Shown here: positions 33,672-39,158 of the stretch, one piece after another
Position numbering within the stretch: the first letter of the stretch is position 1
Layout: each line of letters opens with the position of its first letter
DNA from: Pseudoxanthomonas sp.
GTDB taxonomy: Bacteria; Pseudomonadota; Gammaproteobacteria; Xanthomonadales; Xanthomonadaceae
DNA length: 39,158 nucleotides
NCBI RefSeq assembly: GCF_024710765.1
Contig: NZ_JANJUE010000219.1
Coordinates: forward strand, 1 to 39,158
Reading direction: 5' to 3'
Made by a program: the position numbers and the translations under genes
The notes under the pieces: model-generated
Databases searched by the model: none
The model's input: only the letters and a program-made list of their open reading frames with translations
Told to the model about the DNA's origin: nothing

Positions 33672-34253
33672 TCAGGGCAACAGGAGCACCGCGTTCACAA
33701 GCAGGGCCATGCCCATGACCCGGTCGATCCGGCGGCGGACGACGGGCTCGCGGACATGCGTGGCGAGATACCGCCCCGCGATCGCCCAGAGCCACAGGCA
33801 TGCCGTGGGTATCAACAGGAACGCAGGTGCCAGGCGGATGAAAGTCGTCGACATCCCGAGTGGCGGGAATGCGGACACGACGGACAACACCATCACCCAG
33901 CCTTTCGGATTGAGGAACTGGAAAACGAAAAGCCCGACCGCGCCCGTGGGCAGCGGAGCGTGCCCGCCGTCGCCGGTGCGCATGAGGCCGATCGCCAGCC
34001 AGCAAAGATAGGCGGCACCTCCCGTTGCAATCGTCACCCGCAGGAACGGCCATTGCGAGAAGACGGTCGCCAGGCCAAGGACGCCGAAGCCGAGCATCAC
34101 GATCCCGCCGGACACCACGCCGAGAATGGCGGGCCATGCGGCGGAAACGCCGCCGCCCGCGGCGGCGCGCAGCACGACGAAGTTGTTGGGGCCGGGGGTC
34201 AGGGCGGCAACCAGCAGCAGGCCGGCAGCCGCCACGAAGGCATTGGAGAGCAT
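33672..34253 (-). CDS. LysE/RhtB-family amino acid exporter
   Basis: 193 residues from ATG 34253 (LSNAFVAAAGLLLVAALTPGPNN); a 19-residue longer start at 34310 is Arg/Pro-rich and less family-like. TPGPNNFVVLRAAAGGG and the NPKGWVMVLSVVSAF segment are RhtB/LysE signatures, with five to six membrane spans. It exports amino acids or analogues such as homoserine or threonine. It is divergent from a LysR gene whose start codon abuts a palindrome, an arrangement typical of LysR-controlled LysE exporters, and is followed by an FMN reductase. Confidence 0.9.
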   Translation of the reverse strand: MLSNAFVAAAGLLLVAALTPGPNNFVVLRAAAGGGVSAAWPAILGVVSGGIVMLGFGVLGLATVFSQWPFLRVTIATGGAAYLCWLAIGLMRTGDGGHAPLPTGAVGLFVFQFLNPKGWVMVLSVVSAFPPLGMSTTFIRLAPAFLLIPTACLWLWAIAGRYLATHVREPVVRRRIDRVMGMALLVNAVLLLP

Positions 34254-34324
34254 GTCGCGCGTCGTGGGCAATGAGGTCGACGGGGATTCTGGGCGTCGGG
34301 GCTGGCGCATGCGTGCGCGCGGGT

Positions 34325-34341
34325 GGTCTAATAATCAGACC
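34325..34341. promoter_or_regulatory. LysR operator candidate at the regulator's own start codon
   Basis: GGTCTAATAATCAGACC is a near-palindrome (GGTCT-N7-AGACC) containing T-N11-A. It ends directly before ATG 34342, in the 88-bp region between the LysR and LysE genes. Binding would block leaderless or early elongation of the LysR gene and could activate lysE. Confidence 0.55.
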
Positions 34342-35238
34342 ATGAAGACCCTGCCCCTGAATGCGCTTCGGGCGTTCGCACTGGTGTACGCGCACGGAGG
34401 CGTACGTGCGGCCGCGCGCGAACTCGGTGTCTCGCACTCGTCGGTGAGCCGGCATCTGGCGGAGCTCGAAGCATGGATGGGCGTGCCGCTGTTCGAACGC
34501 GGCGCCGCATCGTGGACGCCTACCCGGCAAGGAGCCGAACTGGGGCGGCGGGTTCTCGTCCAACTGGAGGACATGCTGGCGGCCACCCGCGCGACGCGCG
34601 AAGTGCGCCGCTCGTTCTCGGTGACGGTCACGGTAGCGCCGTCGTTCGCGACGCGCTGGCTGCTGCCACGCCTGCCGGCGCTGGAGCGCGCGCATCCGCG
34701 CGTCGAACTGTCGGTGCTGGTAAACCAGGAACTGGATCTGCCGTCCGACGGCATCGACCTGGCGGTGAGGATGGGGGCAGGCAACTGGCCGAACGTCCGC
34801 AGCGAGCCATTGATGGACGACCGCCTGTATCCGGTGGCGAGTCCGGGCTACTGGCAGGCTTCCGGCGGCACCGATGATGTGGCGTGCCTGCACGATGTCC
34901 GTCTCCTGCACGATCGCGATCCGACGGCGGGATGGGACCACTGGCTGCAGCTGCATGGTCCGGCGAACCTGTCGATCGGGCGAGGGCCGCGGCTTGCATC
35001 GTCCGACCTGGTGTTGCAGGCGGCGGAACTTGGACAGGGCGTTGCGCTGGCGCGCGGGCGCTTGGCGGCAGGCGCCCTGGCAAGTGGCGCGCTGATCCGC
35101 CCATTCCGTGATCTCGAAGTCAGGGTGCCCGATGCCTACTGGCTCGTGCGTCCCCGGGATCCGGGCGCGGGAAAGGTGGCCAACCGGCAGGCAGTCGACA
35201 CCGTGATCCGCTGGCTGAAGGATCAGGCTGCCCACTGA
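34342..35238 (+). CDS. LysR-family regulator
   Basis: 298 residues. HTH: PLNALRAFALVYAHGGVRAA and RELGVSHSSVSRHLAELEAW, followed by FERGAASWTPTRQGAEL. The effector domain shows SVTVTVAPSFATRWLLPRL, DGIDLAVRMGAGNWPNVRS and LASSDLVLQAAELGQGVAL, placing it near the GcvA-like group. ATG 34342 has no ribosome-binding site because the preceding bases are the palindrome; translation may be leaderless. It is divergent from lysE and the FMN reductase gene, its probable targets. Confidence 0.92.
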   Translation: MKTLPLNALRAFALVYAHGGVRAAARELGVSHSSVSRHLAELEAWMGVPLFERGAASWTPTRQGAELGRRVLVQLEDMLAATRATREVRRSFSVTVTVAPSFATRWLLPRLPALERAHPRVELSVLVNQELDLPSDGIDLAVRMGAGNWPNVRSEPLMDDRLYPVASPGYWQASGGTDDVACLHDVRLLHDRDPTAGWDHWLQLHGPANLSIGRGPRLASSDLVLQAAELGQGVALARGRLAAGALASGALIRPFRDLEVRVPDAYWLVRPRDPGAGKVANRQAVDTVIRWLKDQAAH

Positions 35239-35601
35239 GTGGGATCCGGTGTCGACCGGCGGCCCGCGCAAGCGCCGGCGGTAATTTCCGCGTTGCCCGC
35301 GTCGATGTGGCTGTTGCCGGTCGCGGGCCGAAGGGACAGGCCATCGACCGGATGAAGGGGCGTGCCTGCGCCCGGCGACGGACCGGATGGGCTCGGCCGC
35401 ATGGCCTGAAAATGAGACCGGATCGGTGCCGGCAAGGCACCGGTGTTCCAGCCTAGTCTCTTCCGCACCATGCGACGGTGTGGCCCCCTCCCGCGGAATC
35501 CGATATCGGCTTCGCGTCGAACTGGCAGTGAGCGCGTCGAGTCCGGCGAGCGACCGCCGCCGCACAGCGAGCCGTTCCCCAGTCAAATACGGAGAAACGC
35601 A
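35239..35601. other. 363-bp gap without a supported gene
   Basis: No coding frame on either strand looks like protein. It contains a perfect 7-bp hairpin at 35424-35442 and, at its right end, the ribosome-binding site CGGAGAAA of the VOC gene. The promoter of that gene presumably lies in the last 150 bases, but no clear -35/-10 pair is visible. Confidence 0.5.
35424..35442. terminator. Hairpin, weak terminator candidate
   Basis: CGGTGCC (35424-35430) and GGCACCG (35436-35442) form a perfect 7-bp stem with a GGCAA loop, followed by a pyrimidine-rich stretch without a run of T. It is 186 bases after the LysR stop, so a terminator role is uncertain. Confidence 0.3.
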
Positions 35602-36021
35602 ATGCCGAAGATGATCTTCATCAACCTGCCTGTGACCGATCTTTCCGCTTCCACGCATTTTTACGAGGCGATCGGGTGCGCGAAGAACGAACAATTCAGC
35701 GACCACCAGGCATCGAGCATGGTCTGGTCCGATACCATCACGTTCCAGTTGTTGGCAAACGACTACTTCGCCACCTTCACGCCCAGGAAAATCGCCAACG
35801 CACAGGCGAGCAGCGAGGTGCTCATCGCCCTCACGCGTGACAGCAGGGAAGCGGTGGACATGACGGTGGAAGCCGGCGCGGGCGCGGGCGGCCAGTCCGA
35901 TGTCCGGGAACGGCTGGACATGGGATTCATGTATAACCGGTGCGTGGCCGACCCCGATGGCCACATCTTCGAGTTCATCTGGATGGACATGGACAGCGCG
36001 GAATGCGGCAGCGCTCCGTAG
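35602..36021 (+). CDS. VOC-family (glyoxalase-like) protein
   Basis: 139 residues from ATG 35602 with GGAGAAA upstream. A vicinal-oxygen-chelate fold: MIFINLPVTDLSASTHFYEAIG begins the first beta-alpha-beta-beta-beta unit, and NRCVADPDGHIFEFIWMD ends the second with the metal-ligand Glu position (FEF). The first-unit His ligand position is not evident (MIFINLP), so catalytic competence is unclear. Relatives are annotated as lactoylglutathione lyase-like or PhnB-like proteins. Neighbouring genes do not indicate a pathway. Confidence 0.88.
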   Translation: MPKMIFINLPVTDLSASTHFYEAIGCAKNEQFSDHQASSMVWSDTITFQLLANDYFATFTPRKIANAQASSEVLIALTRDSREAVDMTVEAGAGAGGQSDVRERLDMGFMYNRCVADPDGHIFEFIWMDMDSAECGSAP

Positions 36022-36046
36022 CATCCTCCGCGCCGAGAAGGGACAA

Positions 36047-36063
36047 GGCGGGCCTGGCCCGCC
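36047..36063. repeat. Hairpin between the VOC and NTF2-like genes
   Basis: GGCGGGCC-T-GGCCCGCC is a 17-base inverted repeat, giving a 6-bp stem with a small loop. There is no T-tract after it. Possible attenuator or weak terminator. Confidence 0.3.
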
Positions 36064-36126
36064 GCATGGGAGGCAAGCAGGTGACCCGGCCCTGGAAGCA
36101 TGGCCGGGCAACGATCCGGAGCCGTC

Positions 36127-36570
36127 ATGATCAAGATTCGATTCCTTGCGTGTTGCCTGGCCTTCCTGTCCTGTGCACCGGCAATGGATGTCGCCGGCGC
36201 CCGGGAGGATGACTCTCCGGGGAACGCGATCGCGCGCTATGACATCGCCTGGGCCGCCCGCGACAAGGCGGCACTCGAAAACCTGATAGCCCCGGGGTTT
36301 GTGTACTTCACCTCCAAAGGAGGGGAATGGTCGCGCGCCCGCTGGCTGGACTTCATGCTTTCCCCCGGCTACCGGCTCGAAGCGGCCAAACGCGTCGAGG
36401 TCGTCGTGCATGCCAGTGGCAACGTCGCCGTCGCGAGCACCCGCTGGATCGGCAACGGCAGCTTCGAAGGACGCCCCTTCCGCGACGATCAGCGATGCAG
36501 CATCACGCTGGTTCGGGATGCCGGGACCTGGCAGATCGTTTCGGAACACTGCACCCGGATTCAGCGATGA
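36127..36570 (+). CDS. Secreted NTF2-like (DUF4440-type) protein
   Basis: 147 residues from ATG 36127 after CCGGAG. A signal peptide (FLACCLAFLSCAPAMDVAGA) precedes a cone-shaped NTF2-like domain: NAIARYDIAWAARDKAALEN, LIAPGFVYFTSKGGEW, then VVVHASGNVAVASTRWIG and WQIVSEHCTRI. DUF4440/SnoaL-like proteins bind small ligands or act as isomerases; the function cannot be told here. It follows the VOC gene on the same strand after 105 bp containing a hairpin. Cysteines near residue 8-16 do not form a convincing lipobox. Confidence 0.82.
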   Translation: MIKIRFLACCLAFLSCAPAMDVAGAREDDSPGNAIARYDIAWAARDKAALENLIAPGFVYFTSKGGEWSRARWLDFMLSPGYRLEAAKRVEVVVHASGNVAVASTRWIGNGSFEGRPFRDDQRCSITLVRDAGTWQIVSEHCTRIQR

Positions 36571-36587
36571 ACGGCCTGGCCGGGCCG

Positions 36588-36986
36588 CTAGATGATCCGC
36601 GTGCCGCACCCCATGCCGTCGGACCGCGGCTGCACCGACATGCGCCGCAAATGGGTTTCGCCCCACGCGCGCACGCCTTCGACGACGGGCAGCAGGGTCC
36701 TGCCGTATTCGGTCAGCCGGTAGATCACCGGGGCGGGCACCGCGCCGGTGGGAATGCGATCGATCAGGCCGTCGGCTTCCAGTTCGCGCAGCTGTTCGGT
36801 CAGTACCTTGCGCGAAATCGGCGTGACCCGGCCATGCAGGCCGGCGAAGTGCAGTTCGCCCCGCGCCAGCCAGTACAGCAGGGTCAGCTTCCACTTGCCG
36901 CCGATGGCGGTGAAGGCCGCCGCCAGCGGACAGCCTTCCAGTGGATTGGGCCGGATGGAGTTACCTGCGGGTGCCTTCTTGTTCAT
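36588..36986 (-). CDS. HxlR-family transcriptional regulator
   Basis: 132 residues from ATG 36986; upstream in-frame ATGs at 37016/37019 add residues unlike the family. The HxlR winged helix is clear: CPLAAAFTAIGGKWKLTLLY with the conserved Cys at the start, GELHFAGLHGRVTPISRKVL, TEQLRELEADGLIDRI and YRLTEYGRTLLPVVEGVRAWG. HxlR proteins sense reactive electrophiles or quinones through this Cys. It is divergent from the gene at 37038 across 51 bp and probably controls it. Convergent with the NTF2-like gene. Confidence 0.92.
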   Translation of the reverse strand: MNKKAPAGNSIRPNPLEGCPLAAAFTAIGGKWKLTLLYWLARGELHFAGLHGRVTPISRKVLTEQLRELEADGLIDRIPTGAVPAPVIYRLTEYGRTLLPVVEGVRAWGETHLRRMSVQPRSDGMGCGTRII

Positions 36987-37037
36987 GGTGAACGCGCGCT
37001 CGTATCGTGCCGCCATCATGGGAGACGGGACGAGACG

Positions 37038-37622
37038 ATGCAAAATTCCGCGCGGACCCGGCTGGGCGGAATCTGCCTGGCCACGGCGCTGCTGGCCATG
37101 AGCGCGCCGATGCAACCGCTGCAGGCCGCCGCACCGGCCGCGCCGGCCGATGGCCAACGGGATTTCGACTGGGAAATCGGCACCTGGAAGACCGAACTGC
37201 GCCGCCTGGCCAAGCCGCTGTCCGGATCGCAGGCGTGGATCGAATATTCGGGTACCAGCGTGGTACGGAAGGTGCTGGACGGACGCGCCAACCTGGTCGA
37301 ACTGCGCGTGCGGGGACCGGCCGGAACGATCGAGGGCGTGAGCCTGCGCCTGTACAACCCGCAGGCGGGCCAGTGGAGCCTGAACTACGCCGGCGTGCGC
37401 AGCGGAGCCCTGACCCGTCCGATCCATGGCGGTTTCCGCGACGGCCGCGGCGAGTTCCACGGCGTGGAAGATCTCGACGGCAAGGCCGTCCTGGTCCGTT
37501 TCGTCATCGTACCGATCAATGCCGATTCCATCCGCTTCGAACAGGCCTACTCGGAAGACGGCGGACGGAACTGGGAGACCAACTGGATCGCGATCGATAC
37601 GCGCATCGGGGATGCCGAATAG
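37038..37622 (+). CDS. Secreted protein of unknown function (DUF1579-like)
   Basis: 194 residues from ATG 37038 with GGGA upstream. A signal peptide (GICLATALLAMSAPMQPLQA) is followed by DFDWEIGTWKTELRRL, GSQAWIEYSGTSVVRKVLDG, LRLYNPQAGQWSLNYAG and FEQAYSEDGGRNWETNWIA, a beta-rich pattern seen in DUF1579 and lipocalin-like proteins. No catalytic motif is recognisable. Its divergence from an HxlR regulator suggests induction by an electrophile or antibiotic-like stress. Confidence 0.8.
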   Translation: MQNSARTRLGGICLATALLAMSAPMQPLQAAAPAAPADGQRDFDWEIGTWKTELRRLAKPLSGSQAWIEYSGTSVVRKVLDGRANLVELRVRGPAGTIEGVSLRLYNPQAGQWSLNYAGVRSGALTRPIHGGFRDGRGEFHGVEDLDGKAVLVRFVIVPINADSIRFEQAYSEDGGRNWETNWIAIDTRIGDAE

Positions 37623-37645
37623 GCAGTCCACGCACTGGACCGCGG

Positions 37646-38644
37646 TCATCCCAGCGCATCGCGCCAGTTGAGCCACCACGCCTTCGGTGGCCGCGGAATC
37701 TGCTCCCACCAGCGATTCATCGCATGCACGCTGCCGTGCCGCCAGGCGTCGCGGTGGGCGGGATCCGGTGCGGGCTCGCCGAACATCGCGGCGAGGCGGG
37801 GGTAAATCGGTCCGGAGGCCAGCGCCGGATAGCGGGTGAGCAGGGTGAGCAGGGTGAACCGGTCCGACGCCGCGGCCTGGCGGGCGACCATCGCCTCGAT
37901 GCCGGACGGGCGCTGTCCTTCCGACATCGCCCGATCCAGTCGCGCGACGGCATCGCCGAAGCCGGCGCTGGCGGTGATGGCCAGCGGAATGCCACTGCGC
38001 GCGTCGTCGAAATCGAGGATCGTGCCGGCCGGCACCAGCGTTTCCTGTCCACCCACGCGATGCATCACCCAGCCGCTGGTGACGTGGATGGATCCTTCGC
38101 CGCGCGGGTTGCGGGTGATCTCGAACGCGCAACCCAGGTCGACGGTTTCACCGTCGCCGGCGGCGATGCCGAAATGACCGGGCGGGGCCCAGACCCGCGC
38201 GCGCACGCGTCCTTCCAGCAGTTCCAGGCGATGGTGGCCCGTGCGCGTATCCGAAAGCCGTATCCGCGTCCCCGGCATCACCTCCATCCGGCCGATGCGC
38301 GCTATCCGGACCGTGGTCGACTGCGAGGCGGAGGTGGCCAGGGTCTGGCCGACGTTCCATGTCCGTGGAAGCGTTTCGGCGCTTGCCTCGATCGCCCATT
38401 GGCGGTGTTCGCTCCACTGCAGGCGCCAGGGCACCCAGGCGGCGACGCCGGCCACGCATGCGGCGAGCGCGGCGGCGGCGGCCAGCGCGACACGGCGCCT
38501 GCGGACCCGCGACGGGCGCGGTCGTGGCCAGGCGATGCCGGCCCGTGGCACGTGGCGATAGGTTCCCAGCAGCGCGCCCAGGCGTTCGAGCTCGGTGTCG
38601 CCAGGCAGGTCCGGGTCCCACAGCGGATCGGGTGTCTCAACCAT
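37646..38644 (-). CDS. FecR-like membrane regulator (anti-sigma type)
   Basis: 332 residues. A short cytoplasmic N-terminus with an Arg-rich patch precedes a single membrane span at about 51-73 (VALAAAAALAACVAGVAAWVPW). The periplasmic FecR-type beta domain follows: WNVGQTLATSASQSTTVRIA, IGRMEVMPGTRIRLSDTRTG, LELLEGRVRARVWAPPGHF and FEITRNPRGEGSIHVTSGWV. The ~130 residues at the C-terminus are not part of FecR and are unassigned. ATG 38644 overlaps the sigma gene by 8 bases, so the pair is co-translated. It probably holds or activates that sigma factor. The N-terminal domain is not a classical zinc anti-sigma fold. Confidence 0.85.
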   Translation of the reverse strand: MVETPDPLWDPDLPGDTELERLGALLGTYRHVPRAGIAWPRPRPSRVRRRRVALAAAAALAACVAGVAAWVPWRLQWSEHRQWAIEASAETLPRTWNVGQTLATSASQSTTVRIARIGRMEVMPGTRIRLSDTRTGHHRLELLEGRVRARVWAPPGHFGIAAGDGETVDLGCAFEITRNPRGEGSIHVTSGWVMHRVGGQETLVPAGTILDFDDARSGIPLAITASAGFGDAVARLDRAMSEGQRPSGIEAMVARQAAASDRFTLLTLLTRYPALASGPIYPRLAAMFGEPAPDPAHRDAWRHGSVHAMNRWWEQIPRPPKAWWLNWRDALG

Positions 38645-39158
38645 CGGCGCTCTCCTCGTGCCGGCTGGCGATACCCAGCGCGCCACGCAACCGGCTCATG
38701 CCGCGATGAAGGTTCACCCGGACCGACTGCGGCGTCAGTCCGGTGAGGCTGGCGATTTCCGGACCGCTCAGGCCCTCGACCAGGCGCAGGATCAGGGTCT
38801 CGCGGTAGGCCTCGGGCAGATCGCGGATGGCGCGCAGCGCCTCGCTGGCCTGCGCGCTGGATTCGGGTCCCGCGCCCGGCCAGGCCGGATCATCGGCATC
38901 GACAAGCTCCCGCGCGTCGAGCGTGGCCGCGGGCCGGGTCCTACGCGCGATCATCGCGATCCAGGGACCGAAGCGCGCAGGCTCGCGCAGCTGATCCAAT
39001 TTGCCGAAGGCGATGACGAAGGTTTCCTGGGTCAGGTCATCGGCGCGCGAGCGCGCATTCGTGCCCAGGTGGATGGCATGCACCAGCGGCGCGAACGTGC
39101 GGTATAGCCAGGCGAAGGCCGCCTGCGATCCCCGTCGGGCATCCTGCACCTGCCTGGT
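38637..39158 (-). CDS. ECF-type RNA polymerase sigma factor (5' end cut by the window)
   Basis: The frame runs off the right edge. The visible part has sigma region 2 (AFAWLYRTFAPLVHAI, SRADDLTQETFVIAFGKLDQL, RFGPWIAMIARR) and region 4 (LPEAYRETLILRLVEGLSGPE, then IASLTGLTPQSVRVNLHRGM). The GTG at 39149 is unlikely to be the start, since family members extend further upstream (RQVQDARRGSQAAF). The overlap with the FecR-like gene marks it as a sigma/anti-sigma unit. Target promoters are unknown. Confidence 0.92.
   Translation of the reverse strand, partial: TRQVQDARRGSQAAFAWLYRTFAPLVHAIHLGTNARSRADDLTQETFVIAFGKLDQLREPARFGPWIAMIARRTRPAATLDARELVDADDPAWPGAGPESSAQASEALRAIRDLPEAYRETLILRLVEGLSGPEIASLTGLTPQSVRVNLHRGMSRLRGALGIASRHEESADG

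Noticed and set aside
34328-34340. Possible fourth GntR operator (ATAATCAGAC shared with site B)
   Set aside because: The match breaks after ten bases and the sequence is better explained as part of the GGTCT-N7-AGACC LysR palindrome.
33058-36894. A 1278-codon minus-strand frame
   Set aside because: Only its last 196 codons (FMN reductase) look like a protein; the rest is antisense to LysR, VOC and other genes.
1-39158. Defence system, prophage, insertion sequence or CRISPR array
   Set aside because: No transposase, integrase, restriction, toxin-antitoxin or phage-type product and no regularly spaced repeats were seen in the window.

Overview
The window is about 39 kb of GC-rich, densely coded DNA. 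Genes are often joined by ATGA/GTGA stop-start overlaps. The large TonB-dependent receptor with a Xanthomonas-like plug, the secreted glycosidases and the De Ley-Doudoroff galactose genes point to a free-living gammaproteobacterium of the Xanthomonadaceae/Lysobacteraceae type (Lysobacter, Pseudoxanthomonas, Luteimonas and relatives). The assignment rests on gene style, not on a marker gene. I saw no rRNA, tRNA, CRISPR array, insertion sequence or phage gene.

Region 1 (1-6230) is a glycoside/keto-sugar module. It holds the end of a DUF1080 (3-keto-disaccharide hydrolase type) gene and a facing minus-strand operon. That operon runs from a sugar isomerase/epimerase-fold enzyme through an NHS-type MFS transporter and a Gfo/Idh/MocA dehydrogenase to a second, secreted isomerase-fold protein, and ends in a decayed c-type cytochrome gene. 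A divergent LacI-family regulator flanks a perfect 16-bp palindrome with a central CG at 5145-5160, the likely operator.

Region 2 (6270-11580) has a winged-helix/TolB-like/TPR regulator divergent from an NAD(P)-binding SDR, followed by an EmrA/EmrB-like efflux pair.

Region 3 (11612-27581) is the centrepiece, a galactose/galactan utilisation locus. One minus-strand operon runs GntR/FCD regulator - KDPGal aldolase - galactonate dehydratase - SDR dehydrogenase - SMP-30 lactonase - SGLT-like symporter - Asp-box glycosidase. A second runs aldose 1-epimerase - clan GH-A glycosidase - TonB-dependent receptor - second Asp-box glycosidase with a carbohydrate-binding tail. KDGal kinase and a GH43 enzyme diverge from a third promoter. 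Near-identical 15-bp sites (consensus TATTGTCNGATTATA) lie upstream of all three transcription units, so the GntR protein probably controls the whole locus. The inferred flow is outer-membrane uptake of an arabinogalactan- or galactan-type oligosaccharide, periplasmic cleavage and mutarotation, Na+-coupled galactose import, then oxidation galactose -> galactonolactone -> galactonate -> KDGal -> KDPGal -> pyruvate + glyceraldehyde 3-phosphate.

Region 4 (27670-39158) is a mixed stretch: an alpha/beta hydrolase, a secreted beta-helix protein, two coupled metallo-beta-lactamase-fold proteins (one Tat-exported, one lacking usual zinc ligands) divergent from a GcvA-like LysR, a LysE exporter and FMN reductase divergent from a second LysR, a VOC protein, an NTF2-like secreted protein, an HxlR regulator divergent from a secreted protein of unknown function, and an ECF sigma factor (cut by the window edge) coupled to a FecR-like membrane protein.
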